Below, piece after piece: positions 15,522 through 23,288 of a stretch of 28,937 bases of DNA (the first letter of the stretch is position 1; each line of letters starts with the position of its first letter). The stretch is from an uncultured Candidatus Saccharibacteria bacterium (GTDB taxonomy: Bacteria; Patescibacteriota; Saccharimonadia; Saccharimonadales; Saccharimonadaceae), in NCBI GenBank assembly GCA_948945085.1, contig CARBGY010000011.1, forward strand, positions 1-28,937, read 5' to 3'. Both the position numbers and the translations under genes were made by a program. Under the pieces are notes generated by a model. It ran no database searches. It saw nothing but the letters and a program-made list of their open reading frames with translations, and was not told the origin of the DNA.

Positions 15522-16418
15522 ATGCCAAAAAGAGATTATTATGAAATTTTAGGCGTATCTAAGAATGCGTCTGACGATGAGATTAAAAAAGCTTACCGTA
15601 AGCTTGCTGTCAAATATCACCCCGACAAAAACCCTGGCGATAAAGCCGCCGAAGAAAAGTTTAAGGAGATTTCTGAAGCTCACGAAGTCCTTTCCGACAA
15701 ACAAAAACGTGCGCGCTACGACCAATTCGGTCATGCTGGTGTCGGCGGTGCGAGTGGTAGTAATCCTTTCCAAAACGGTAGCTTTAACTTTAACGGCCAA
15801 AACTTCAATTTCGACTTCGGTGGCGGTGGCCTTGACGATATTCTTGGTTCAATTTTTGGATTTGGTGGCGGTCAGCGTCGCCCATCTCGTGGTGCCGATT
15901 ATCGTACTACCGTAACTCTTGATTTCGAAGAGGCCGTCTTCGGTACTACAAAAACCGTTACCGCAGACGGTAAGGAACTTAAAGTAAAAATCCCCGCTGG
16001 CATTGATGATGGTATGTCGATCCGCCTAAGCGGTAAAGGAGGCGCCGCCCCCAAAGGCGGTACTAAGGGCGACCTCTATGTCTTCATTCGCGTGAAACCC
16101 CATAAACATCTCACACGCGAAGGTAGTATTATCCTTTCCGAGAAACGTATCTCTATGGTCGAAGCTGCTCTAGGTACTACTGTAGACGTTGAGACAGTCG
16201 ATGGTGACGTTCGCATGAAAATCCCTGCCGGTACCCAATCTGGTACGCCCTTTAAGTTGTCTGGACATGGTGTTCCGCTTATGCGTACTGATGGCGACCG
16301 TGGCCCGCATATCGTTACCGTCATTGTCGAAACTCCAAAAAACCTCAGCAAGCGTCAAAAAGAGCTTCTCGAGGAATTCCAAGACCCCAAGAACAAAAAA
16401 CGTGGATTTTGGAACTAA
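15522..16418 (+). CDS. dnaJ: DnaJ-type co-chaperone lacking the zinc finger (class B / CbpA-like)
   Basis: 298 residues from the ATG at 15522, chosen because MPKRDYYEILGV is the canonical beginning and GGAGG lies 13 bp upstream; a TTG at 15489 would add 11 unlikely residues. The J domain (about 1-68) has the HPD motif in KYHPDKNPG that stimulates DnaK ATPase. A Gly/Phe region follows (GGASGSNPFQNGSFNFNG...). The two C-terminal substrate-binding beta domains start near residue 125 (RGADYRTTVTLDFEEAVFG). The four CxxCxGxG zinc repeats of class A DnaJ are absent. It is the sole DnaJ-like gene here and presumably partners DnaK. Confidence 0.93.
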   Translation: MPKRDYYEILGVSKNASDDEIKKAYRKLAVKYHPDKNPGDKAAEEKFKEISEAHEVLSDKQKRARYDQFGHAGVGGASGSNPFQNGSFNFNGQNFNFDFGGGGLDDILGSIFGFGGGQRRPSRGADYRTTVTLDFEEAVFGTTKTVTADGKELKVKIPAGIDDGMSIRLSGKGGAAPKGGTKGDLYVFIRVKPHKHLTREGSIILSEKRISMVEAALGTTVDVETVDGDVRMKIPAGTQSGTPFKLSGHGVPLMRTDGDRGPHIVTVIVETPKNLSKRQKELLEEFQDPKNKKRGFWN

Positions 16419-16461
16419 TTAAGCATTCCAGTTTCCATGACGACCAAACTGTAATTATGCA

Positions 16462-16497
16462 ATAAAAAGTCCCCCGGCCATACAGCCGAGGGGCTTT
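16462..16497 (-). terminator. Bidirectional terminator between dnaJ and the DUF1704 pseudogene
   Basis: AAAGCCCCTCGGC pairs with GCCGGGGGACTTT; the minus strand has the longer T run (ACTTTTTATT), the plus strand a short one, so it likely serves both converging units. Confidence 0.75.
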
Positions 16498-16519
16498 AAA
16501 GAACATCCTTTCAACGCAA

Positions 16520-17117
16520 TCAGATTTTGTCATCCAGCAGATGATAGACCAAACTCCACAGGTTTACCATATTCCACGCCTGGTTGGTATCCTTCTGTTC
16601 AAACTCCACCGCCGTCATCAGGACGTCGATATCGCTCTTGTTTAACGTGCTGATTTCTAACACGCTATCCAACTTCTGCTTATGTAGCTTTTCGGCAATC
16701 AGTCGGCCTTCGAAATAGGCCCGATCCTTCGTGAAGGCATAGTTGGGGTGTTTGCTGGAACGAATGCCACGAGAACCTCTAAACACTCGGAAACAGGTTG
16801 TCCAGGTCTGTTTCAATGCTTCCTCATCTCTTTGCTTCGTCGGCCGGACATAATCATACATATAATCTGCCGTTTCCGCAAAATCATGGCCGTGCCACAC
16901 CTACCAACAACTCGGTGTTATACTGGAAACTTGGGTTCGTCCACTCGCCGCGTGCGGCCTTCTCCAGCCACTTCCGCTTTTCTTCGCCGGCATTCACCGG
17001 CGTGACCATTTCTACGATGTTCATGGTCTGGGCGATTTTGCCTAAGTCGACAAGAAATTGCTTCAGTTTGGGAGTGTAATAAGTAGACGCTTCGGACAAG
17101 GGAATCAAGCTTGACAT
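16520..17117 (-). pseudogene. Broken DUF1704 (tyrosine/phenylalanine carboxypeptidase-like) gene
   Basis: Two minus-strand frames belong together. The first, from ATG at 17117, reads MSSLIPLSEASTYYT...MVTPVNAGEEKRKWLEKA...TNPSFQYNTELL and ends at 16884. The second, 16900-16520, gives WHGHDFAETADYMYDYV, then FRVFRGSRG and YAFTKDRAYFEG to LLDDKI. TPVNAxEE...NPxFxY and the RG...FTKDxxYxEG block are the two ends of DUF1704 (PF08014). The catalytic middle with the HExxH zinc site is missing and a frameshift joins the halves: about 200 residues remain of an expected 400 or so. The promoter, leader with AAGGAAGG and terminator are still intact, so the loss looks recent. Confidence 0.6.
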
Positions 17118-17191
17118 TTACAATCACCTTCCTTATAAATATTCCACATTGGTTGTCAAGGAGCATGATACCTAAACCAGATATCTCTATC

Positions 17192-17219
17192 ATTATAGCA
17201 TACATCATCAAAAAAGCAA
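17192..17219 (-). promoter_or_regulatory. Promoter of the DUF1704 pseudogene
   Basis: Minus strand TTGCTT (17219-17214), 16-bp spacer ending TGC, TATAAT (17197-17192). Confidence 0.6.
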
Positions 17220-17236
17220 TAGTCAACATAAGAACA

Positions 17237-17265
17237 TTGACAAAATCACGCATCTGTACTACAAT
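17237..17265 (+). promoter_or_regulatory. Promoter of the RimB-like gene (leaderless)
   Basis: TTGACA (17237-17242), 17-bp spacer, TACAAT (17260-17265); the ATG begins 9 nt after the -10, so transcription should start within a few bases of it. No ribosome-binding site is present. Confidence 0.85.
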
Positions 17266-17273
17266 AGAAATAT

Positions 17274-17843
17274 ATGCCCATAGAAAAAAACTCGAAATTA
17301 ACCCTAAAGAAGCAGGAAGCTCTCAAAAGCCTCCCCATTATTGGCAGTACAGCTTATATTAAAGTTGCGGGCATCGCCAAAATCCCCGCCAAAATCGACA
17401 CCGGCGCCGATTCCTCATCAATCTGGGCGAGCGATATCTCGGTTAGCGCCGATGGCCAGCTTAAGTTCTGCCTCTTCGCCCCAGAAAGTCCCCTTTTTAC
17501 CGGTGAACATCTCGTTGCCGATGAATACAAGGTTCAGCGTGTCCGCAACTCCACCGGCGACACTCATATCCGTTATCGTGTTGCCCTTCCCGCCGTTATC
17601 AAGGGTAAGCGCATACGCATCAGCTTTACTTTGGCTGACCGTAGTCGCAATAACTTTCCGGTCCTCCTCGGCCGCAAATCTCTCAACAATAAATTCCTCG
17701 TAGATGTCAATAAAACCGCCGTCAAACGCCCCGCTCCGATAGATAACACCGATCTTGCCGCCGAACTCGACCAAAACCCCCAAGAGTTCCACCAAAAATA
17801 CATGCAATCATCTAGTAACTCCGCCGAATTCGGTGCAAAATAG
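17274..17843 (+). CDS. RimB-like retropepsin-fold protease (ATP-dependent zinc protease family)
   Basis: 189 residues, cytosolic. PIIGSTAYIKVAG...KIPAKIDTGADSSSIWA places the catalytic DTGA motif at residues 42-45, as in the family found beside rimK (PF05618, Zn_protease; RimB in pseudomonads). These fold like a single retropepsin lobe and work as dimers. Further fits are FTLADRSRNNFPVLLGRKSL near 125-144. The last 35 residues are polar and probably disordered. Family members are proposed to trim glutamate tails or peptides made by RimK-type ligases. rimK and another ATP-grasp gene follow within 1.1 kb, which supports that. The only start codon is ATG at 17274, without ribosome site. Confidence 0.85.
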   Translation: MPIEKNSKLTLKKQEALKSLPIIGSTAYIKVAGIAKIPAKIDTGADSSSIWASDISVSADGQLKFCLFAPESPLFTGEHLVADEYKVQRVRNSTGDTHIRYRVALPAVIKGKRIRISFTLADRSRNNFPVLLGRKSLNNKFLVDVNKTAVKRPAPIDNTDLAAELDQNPQEFHQKYMQSSSNSAEFGAK

Positions 17844-17861
17844 CTGATCTAAACAACTAGT

Positions 17862-18815
17862 CTACAGTTGCGCTAAATAATCAACATAGGCCGCTACGGC
17901 TTTGGTCGCAGTTGCATCGCTGGTGGGATAATACAGCATAGGGCAAGCGTTAAATTCAATCACTTGATCTCCATAAAAATCGATACCAATTACTGGTAAC
18001 TGAGCTGCCTTTGCAATTTTTTCAGACATGACCTTCATTTTATCCGTAATTAAGCTCGAATAATCTTTTGCTGTTCCACCCTGGCCTACATTGCAACTTG
18101 ACACCACTCGCACTTTTTCTCCCGCAGCTGGAATTTCTCCTTGACGGTCGCCCAAAAAGTTTTGCGCCATTGATCGGTCAATATATGCCAAATCACCCTT
18201 GTATGGTTTTGTTCTTATGGTAGTGTTTTCTAAATCAATTAGCTCAATTAGACTATGTTTTCCATCACCAGTTACCTGTGCTGGTATGCGCGCAATTGCC
18301 TCTACAAAGTGATAATCTATGCAAATGATACGAAGTTCCAATGCGTCAAGTGGTAATTGCGGTTGCATAATCGCCATCTTCATGTTCGGTGAGGCTCCAA
18401 CTGCCTTTTGGATTGCCGACCCTACCTGGTCTGGCTGTGTAATTCCAGTCGTTACTCCACGTCCGTGCGCTCCGTCAACGGGCTTAATCACGATTGTGCC
18501 GTACTTATCCAACAATTGCTGTGCATCCTCTGGGGACTTTACCACCAACGTCTCGGGTTGTGGCACTCCGAGTTGTTCTAATAAACTATAGCTCTCCAGT
18601 TTATTATCTGCCAAATGTAGAGCGAATACGCTCGTAGTCGGTGGTGTACTCGACGACACACGAATTTCTTTACCATCTGGCCGCGTCAAAATCAGATCGT
18701 TCGACCAATCAGGGGTCAACTTTTCCGCTTTCCACCCCCGCTCATGCAACATTTTTCGAAAAATACGCATCGATATTGGTAAATTTTCTTCAGGCAAGCT
18801 ATAAAAATCTATCAT
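17862..18815 (-). CDS. ATP-grasp ligase, cyanophycin-synthetase/GshF-like
   Basis: 317 residues. The ATP-grasp fold spans about residues 80-300: IVIKPVDGAHGRGVTTGI (Lys and the glycine-rich loop), RIICIDYHFVEAIARIPAQVTGDGKHSLIELI (as in CphA and GshAB ligases), and VIGIDFYGDQVIEFNACPM near the end, where the acidic and Asn metal ligands lie. Such enzymes join an amino acid or peptide through an acyl-phosphate. The Mur-ligase half of CphA is absent, so it is a stand-alone ATP-grasp protein. It converges on the RimB-like gene (18 bp between stops) and diverges from rimK. Its TATACT box ends 6 nt before the ATG, so it too appears leaderless. Confidence 0.85.
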   Translation of the reverse strand: MIDFYSLPEENLPISMRIFRKMLHERGWKAEKLTPDWSNDLILTRPDGKEIRVSSSTPPTTSVFALHLADNKLESYSLLEQLGVPQPETLVVKSPEDAQQLLDKYGTIVIKPVDGAHGRGVTTGITQPDQVGSAIQKAVGASPNMKMAIMQPQLPLDALELRIICIDYHFVEAIARIPAQVTGDGKHSLIELIDLENTTIRTKPYKGDLAYIDRSMAQNFLGDRQGEIPAAGEKVRVVSSCNVGQGGTAKDYSSLITDKMKVMSEKIAKAAQLPVIGIDFYGDQVIEFNACPMLYYPTSDATATKAVAAYVDYLAQL

Positions 18816-18821
18816 GCACTC

Positions 18822-18827
18822 AGTATA
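18822..18827 (-). promoter_or_regulatory. -10 box of the ATP-grasp gene (leaderless)
   Basis: Minus strand TATACT (18827-18822), six bases from the ATG at 18815; no good -35 at 17 bp. Confidence 0.5.
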
Positions 18828-18848
18828 ACATAAGATTATATTGCTTCA

Positions 18849-18877
18849 TTGACTTTTCCAACCCCGTGTTGTATAAT
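18849..18877 (+). promoter_or_regulatory. rimK promoter (leaderless)
   Basis: TTGACT (18849-18854), 17-bp spacer, TATAAT (18872-18877); ATG starts 10 nt after it. No Shine-Dalgarno sequence fits. Confidence 0.85.
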
Positions 18878-18887
18878 CTAACATATC

Positions 18888-19796
18888 ATGAAAATTGCGA
18901 TTTTGTCTAACGGTAACGCTAATTATTCCACCAAGCGCTTAGTCGAGGAGGCCGAAAAGCGCGGTCATAAGGTGCGCGTTATTAAGTATAAGAATTGTTT
19001 CCTTTCTCTTGACGAAAAACACCCTGAAGTCTATTATCGCGGCAAACCGCTCAAAAAATTCGACGCAATTATCCCTCGCATCTCTAACAACATGACCCGC
19101 TATGGTTGTGCCATCGTTCGTCAGTTTGAGATGCAAGGCACTTGGACGGTTTCTAGCTCAATTGCGATTACTCGCGCCCGCGATAAACTCCGTGCTCAAC
19201 AAATTCTCACTAAAGCCGGTGTTGACACCCCTAAAACCCTCGTTAGCCGTAATACTACGGATATTGACGATCTTCTCGAGCGGATTGGGCTACCAGTCAT
19301 CATTAAACTCGCTACAGGCACTCACGGTAATGGTGTAGTGCTTGCAGAAACCAAAAAAGCTGCTAAATCTGCACTCCAAGCTTTCTATCTTTACAACGAA
19401 GACGGCACAAACATCCTTCTTCAAGAATACGTTAAAGAGTCTGCCGGTACCGATATCCGCGCTTTTGTCGTCGGTTCTCGTGTCGTAGCAAGTATGAAGC
19501 GCCAGTCTCTCGATGATGATTTTCGTAGTAACCTCCATAAAGGCGGCGAGGGAACTAGTATTAAGTTAACCGCCGAAGAACAGCGCATCGCCGTTAAGGC
19601 CGCTAAAGCGATGGGACTCCATATCGCCGGTGTTGACCTGATGCGCTCCAGTCGTGGGCCACTTGTTCTTGAGGTAAATGCCTCCCCTGGATTTGGTATT
19701 GAACGTGTCACCGGCCGCGACATTGCCGGAAAATTCATCGAATACGTCGAGCACAATGCTACCCGTAAAAATTCCAAAGACCGTGTTGGTGCCTAA
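18888..19796 (+). CDS. rimK: RimK-type alpha-L-glutamate ligase
   Basis: 302 residues, normal RimK length. The N-terminal domain starts MKIAILSNGN and holds IIPRISNNMTRYGCAIVRQFEMQG, which matches the RimK preATP-grasp region. The ATP-grasp part has ARDKLRAQQIL, LPVIIKLATGTHGNGVVL, ILLQEYV, TDIRAFVVG and GVDLMRSSRGPLVLEVNASPGF with the metal-binding E and N. RimK adds glutamates to the C-terminus of ribosomal protein S6 in Escherichia coli and, in relatives, to other acceptors (for example coenzyme F420 or carrier proteins). The acceptor here is unknown. It is divergent from the other ATP-grasp gene, with the two promoters sharing a 72-bp gap. Confidence 0.92.
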   Translation: MKIAILSNGNANYSTKRLVEEAEKRGHKVRVIKYKNCFLSLDEKHPEVYYRGKPLKKFDAIIPRISNNMTRYGCAIVRQFEMQGTWTVSSSIAITRARDKLRAQQILTKAGVDTPKTLVSRNTTDIDDLLERIGLPVIIKLATGTHGNGVVLAETKKAAKSALQAFYLYNEDGTNILLQEYVKESAGTDIRAFVVGSRVVASMKRQSLDDDFRSNLHKGGEGTSIKLTAEEQRIAVKAAKAMGLHIAGVDLMRSSRGPLVLEVNASPGFGIERVTGRDIAGKFIEYVEHNATRKNSKDRVGA

Positions 19797-19836
19797 ATTT
19801 AGCATTACGTCGAAGTTTTAGCTACAAAAACCATAA

Positions 19837-19848
19837 TTATGTTATAAT
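19837..19848 (+). promoter_or_regulatory. Extended -10 promoter of the beta-helix protein gene
   Basis: TGT followed by TATAAT (19843-19848); no clear -35. AAAAGGAAACT precedes the start codon 43 bp later. Confidence 0.6.
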
Positions 19849-19890
19849 CAAGTCATAAACACTTCCAAACATAAAAATCAAAAGGAAACT

Positions 19891-21666
19891 ATGAAAAAAC
19901 ACCAAATCTTTGCGGCTCTAGCGCTTTTGTTAGCGCTAGGTTTTGCAGTGCCATCTCTACTTGGCCTACCCGCCGAGGCTAACGAATCTGCTAGCCCAAC
20001 TATTAATACTGACTACCTCACTAATCTTAGTGAGGTAGCTCCCGAGGCCAACGCGCCCGGCGTCGAAACAACTCCAATTTCCGACCCTGACGATTCTTCC
20101 GCAAATTCACCCGACTCCGAGACCACCGAAACCTCCGACGAACTAACTGATAATAACCCTGAAGACTTACCGTCAGTAGATGAACAGCCCTCCTTCGACG
20201 CGAGCAACATTGTTTCTCTCGAAGAGCTTAATGCGGCTCTCGCCGATTCTAGTGTTACGCGTATTGTTTTAGGCGCAGATATTACCAACTCCACCGACCA
20301 AGCTTTTGTTATTAATCGTGACTTGGACATTGATTTAAACGGCCATAATATCTCCGCCAGTGCTGGCAATGCTGTCTTTAATCTCGAGAAGGGCAAAATT
20401 ACTTTTGGTAATTCCACCGATACTACCGGTCGCATCATTGCTAGTGGTAGCGGAGTTTCCGCCCTGCGTCTCAGTGGTTCAACCAACTCTAATGACCAAA
20501 ACTATACCGTAGTCACTATCGAGGATGGGGTAACATTGCAAGCTAATACCGATGGAGCTTGGTATGGATTATATATTACTGGTGGTACCGCTAACGCCCA
20601 ATATGGCATAAAATTAACCTTAAATGGAAACATCGAGTCCACTTATGGTTTACACATTAATGGCAATCTTCAGGATCTTAAAAATGCACCTCTGATGATT
20701 TTTGATGGTGCAACTATTACCACTACCGAAATGTCAATTTACGCCGCTGGTTATGGAACTTGGAATTTTGACAACACGACTATTACTAGTGAGCAGGGAA
20801 CCGCCTTTGGTATTAAGGCTGGTAAATTTGCCATCAACCGCTCAACTGTTAATGCTAACGGCCCGAAAAACGAACCCGTCTCGGAAACCAATCAAATGCA
20901 AGATAACGGCTCCGTTTTTCAAATTGACGACAACTCTGCCTATGTCGGTGAAGTTGAGATCATTGTAAACGGCGGTAATTACAGCAGCGTAAACAACTCA
21001 GTTTTCTATGAGTATGGCAGTACCTTAAATGCTCGTTCCGCCCACACTCTGAAAAGCCTGATCATTCAGGATGGCACCTTCTCCGCTGGCGCTAATGAAT
21101 CGATTATCCACGGCATTGCTGCGGGCGTCGTCAGTATTTCTGGCGGAACTTTTAAGGGCAACACCGATTCTCTTAAGGTCTATTTGAACGATCATCAGCA
21201 ACTTGTCGACAACGGCGACGGCACATTTAGCCTCGTAGCAACGAATCCAGACACCGACCCGGACCAGCCAGAAATTCCCGGCAAACCAACCACTCCTGAA
21301 GCGCCAAAACCTAATGCTCCAAACACCGGTAGTCAAGGGCTCTTCGCTGCTGGTGGTGGTGTTGCTAACGTTTTCGGCGCAGTTCTTGTCGGTATTCTGC
21401 TCGCTCTCGGTGGCTGGGCTTGGTTTAGCTTTCGACGCTCTCGTCGTGATCGCAAATCTTCTCGCCGTAACTCTGGCACAACTCGCCGTAAGTCCGCAAG
21501 CGTTTCTAGATCTAGCAGCGCTAAATCAGGCGTAAAGACCGCTACTCAGGTAGCTAGTAAACGTCGTACATCCAGCTCCCAGACCCAACCAGCCACAAAG
21601 TCAAGTCGTTCCCGTGCTAAAACCCCAACCAGCGCCCGTGCAAAACGCTCCGCTAGCAAATCATAA
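19891..21666 (+). CDS. Surface beta-helix protein with xPxTG-like anchor and basic cytosolic tail
   Basis: 591 residues. Signal peptide about 1-30 (MKKHQIFAALALLLALGF...). Residues 30-100 are an acidic Ser/Thr/Asp-rich stretch. About 105-450 is strand-rich with repeated turns such as DIDLNGHNI, KITFGNS, VTIEDGVTL, LIIQDGTFSA and VSISGGTFKG, typical of a right-handed parallel beta-helix. Then a Pro-rich linker, the sortase-like APNTG, a membrane segment (FGAVLVGILLALGGWAWF, about 488-505) and a tail of some 80 residues made almost only of Arg, Lys, Ser, Thr and Ala. Anchored proteins normally end after a few positive residues; this long tail resembles histone H1-type nucleic-acid binders. Likely an adhesin or glycan-binding surface protein. 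Confidence 0.8.
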   Translation: MKKHQIFAALALLLALGFAVPSLLGLPAEANESASPTINTDYLTNLSEVAPEANAPGVETTPISDPDDSSANSPDSETTETSDELTDNNPEDLPSVDEQPSFDASNIVSLEELNAALADSSVTRIVLGADITNSTDQAFVINRDLDIDLNGHNISASAGNAVFNLEKGKITFGNSTDTTGRIIASGSGVSALRLSGSTNSNDQNYTVVTIEDGVTLQANTDGAWYGLYITGGTANAQYGIKLTLNGNIESTYGLHINGNLQDLKNAPLMIFDGATITTTEMSIYAAGYGTWNFDNTTITSEQGTAFGIKAGKFAINRSTVNANGPKNEPVSETNQMQDNGSVFQIDDNSAYVGEVEIIVNGGNYSSVNNSVFYEYGSTLNARSAHTLKSLIIQDGTFSAGANESIIHGIAAGVVSISGGTFKGNTDSLKVYLNDHQQLVDNGDGTFSLVATNPDTDPDQPEIPGKPTTPEAPKPNAPNTGSQGLFAAGGGVANVFGAVLVGILLALGGWAWFSFRRSRRDRKSSRRNSGTTRRKSASVSRSSSAKSGVKTATQVASKRRTSSSQTQPATKSSRSRAKTPTSARAKRSASKS

Positions 21667-21689
21667 ATAGTGAGCAAAAGCCCAACCAA

Positions 21690-21721
21690 AAATCACCTCC
21701 TAACCGAGGTGATTTTCGCTA
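21690..21721 (+). terminator. Terminator, first copy of a 32-bp direct repeat
   Basis: AAATCACCTC-CTAACC-GAGGTGATTTT hairpin, 24 bp after the surface-protein stop. The same 32 bases recur at 23099-23130. Confidence 0.85.
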
Positions 21722-21813
21722 ATGTTTATGAAGCAACCATGAAGCAATTCTACCTCTGTTATTTAGATCTTACTCAATCTTCTTATGAAGCAATCATGAA
21801 GTAATCGTGAAGC
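21712..21813. repeat. Left arm of a perfect 102-bp inverted repeat
   Basis: Base-by-base reverse complement of 22897-22998. It begins in the tail of the terminator hairpin and contains 11-bp iterons of the form ATGAAGCAAYC at 21728-21749 and 21785-21813. Confidence 0.97.
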
Positions 21814-22894
21814 CTTTATTCGTATTGGCGCTAATACTCGACCTCTAAAAGAATTTCCTCCTATTGAAAAAGAGCTCTGGTCGAGAATTCTATCCCAAGA
21901 GTTTGAAACCCTTTCAGCACGATCGTCTGTTACCATTGAAGAAGTCTATGAGCTGCTTGACCTCGATGCCTTCTATCGGATGCGCCAAAACCGTGTCCCA
22001 GTCGAGAAAGACCTGATTTTAAAGGAAGCTATTCGCAACGGTATTTTACGCGATAATAGGGATACCACCTACGACATTACGAACTTCGGCGCTCTATTGT
22101 ATTGTCGTAACCTACAGGATTTTCAGCGTCTCTCCCATAAAAATATTCGTATCATTAGATACGCTGGAACTTCTAAACTTACCACTATCGAAGAATATCG
22201 TAGTCGAGGTGGGTACCTCGTGGAATTTGACCAACTTCTAAGTCGTATTATGGGTATGATTGTTAAACAAGAAGTAATCGGTGAAGATGGCATTCGACGT
22301 ACCGAATATCTTTATCCTGCATTGACTATTCGTGAATTGTTTGTAAACATGTTTCTGCACCAAGATTTATCTAGTAATACCATGTGTCCAATGGTCGAAA
22401 TCTATTCCGATCGTATTGAATTCTCAAACCCAGGCGCCCCGCTCGTCCCACAAGATCGTTTCATCGATTATCCACCCCAAACTCGTAACCAACGATTCGC
22501 TAAAGAGCTTTATAATACCGGCATCTGTGAAATCCGTGGTTCTGGCTGGGATAAAGTCGCTGAGGAAACTAGTGAGTTCGGTTATCCCGCCCCAAAACCA
22601 GATGTTATGCAAAATGTTACTAAGGTCCGCCTTGTTCAACAACGCACTCTCATGAGCATGACTAACGAAGAGCGTCTCTGGACTCTCTATAGCTACGCTT
22701 GTCTACTCTGGGTTAAAAACGAATTCCTTACTAACTCCCTTGTCCGTAAACTTTTTCACATCCCCGATACTAACATGTCTACGGCTTCCAGCCTTCTTTC
22801 TCAAGCCGTTGATGCGAAGCTTATTGTCATTTTTGATAAAGAAGCCGGAACGCGTAGCCGTAAGTACCTACCTTGCTATGGTATTCAGGGATAA
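21799..22894 (+). pseudogene. 5'-truncated AlbA_2/HATPase_c_4 (RecG-like, Schlafen-type) regulator gene
   Basis: The frame is open from 21799 but has no ribosome site; the first ATG is 21980 (304 residues). Upstream codons read REAFIRIGANTRPLKEFPP, the end of an AlbA_2 (Schlafen AAA_4) domain, so the true start and most of that domain are gone where the left inverted repeat begins. After it come the linker and an HATPase_c_4-like part (LYPALTIRELFVNMFLHQDLSSN, VEIYSDRIEFSNPGAP, ELYNTGICEIRGSGWDKV) and a C-terminal winged-helix-like region. Intact relatives are putative DNA-binding regulators often found in accessory regions. The stop is 2 bp before the right repeat. It may still make a shortened protein, but I consider it a remnant. 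Confidence 0.65.
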
Positions 22895-22896
22895 TT

Positions 22897-22998
22897 GCTT
22901 CACGATTACTTCATGATTGCTTCATAAGAAGATTGAGTAAGATCTAAATAACAGAGGTAGAATTGCTTCATGGTTGCTTCATAAACATTAGCGAAAAT
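22897..22998. repeat. Right arm of the perfect 102-bp inverted repeat
   Basis: Exact reverse complement of 21712-21813. It directly follows the truncated gene and holds iterons of the form ATTGCTTCATG spaced 11 bp apart (22895-22926 and 22962-22983). Its outer 10 bases match the tail of the terminator repeat in reverse. Confidence 0.97.
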
Positions 22999-23098
22999 AA
23001 ATTAGACTTTTAAATTTAAATACATAGTTAACGTACCGCAATATAACTAAATCTCACACAAACAAGTCTACTAATAGTTAACTAATAATTATTCCCAC

Positions 23099-23130
23099 AA
23101 ATCACCTCCTAACCGAGGTGATTTTCGCTA
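23099..23130 (+). terminator. Second copy of the 32-bp terminator repeat
   Basis: Identical to 21690-21721. No coding region ends directly before it, so it looks like a duplicated end of the beta-helix gene unit. Confidence 0.8.
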
Positions 23131-23220
23131 TAATTTCCCCTTTTTGTCAAAAAAGCGCCTTCAAAACCCGCTTTTTCGCACCAAAATCTTAACGTTTTCC
23201 ACAATTTCGTCATAAAGTGC

Positions 23221-23251
23221 TTGACATTTTTTTTTTTTTATTGTCTAAAAT
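23221..23251 (+). promoter_or_regulatory. Surface-protein promoter with a T13 tract in the spacer
   Basis: TTGACA (23221-23226), thirteen consecutive T (23227-23239), then TAAAAT (23246-23251): spacing 19, or 17 if TCTAAA is used. The paralogous promoter at 27821 has the same boxes with 17 bp. Confidence 0.8.
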
Positions 23252-23288
23252 GGGAAGTAGATATCAATTAATTTGAGGAGAATATCAA

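Larger units (their letters stand above)
21712..22998. mobile_element. Inverted-repeat-bounded segment carrying a truncated AlbA/HATPase gene
   Basis: 1287 bp enclosed by identical 102-bp inverted repeats. No transposase is encoded and I see no clear target-site duplication at the ends; instead a 32-bp terminator sequence flanks the whole region as direct repeats. It could be a non-autonomous element, an invertible segment or the product of inverted duplication. Confidence 0.5.

Noticed and set aside
16918..17253. 111-residue minus-strand frame upstream of and overlapping the DUF1704 start
   Set aside because: It is a shadow frame running through the promoter region; the 17117 start has the ribosome site and family-like N-terminus.
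21712..22998. Standard insertion sequence
   Set aside because: No transposase is encoded; the internal gene is an AlbA/HATPase remnant and no target duplication is visible.
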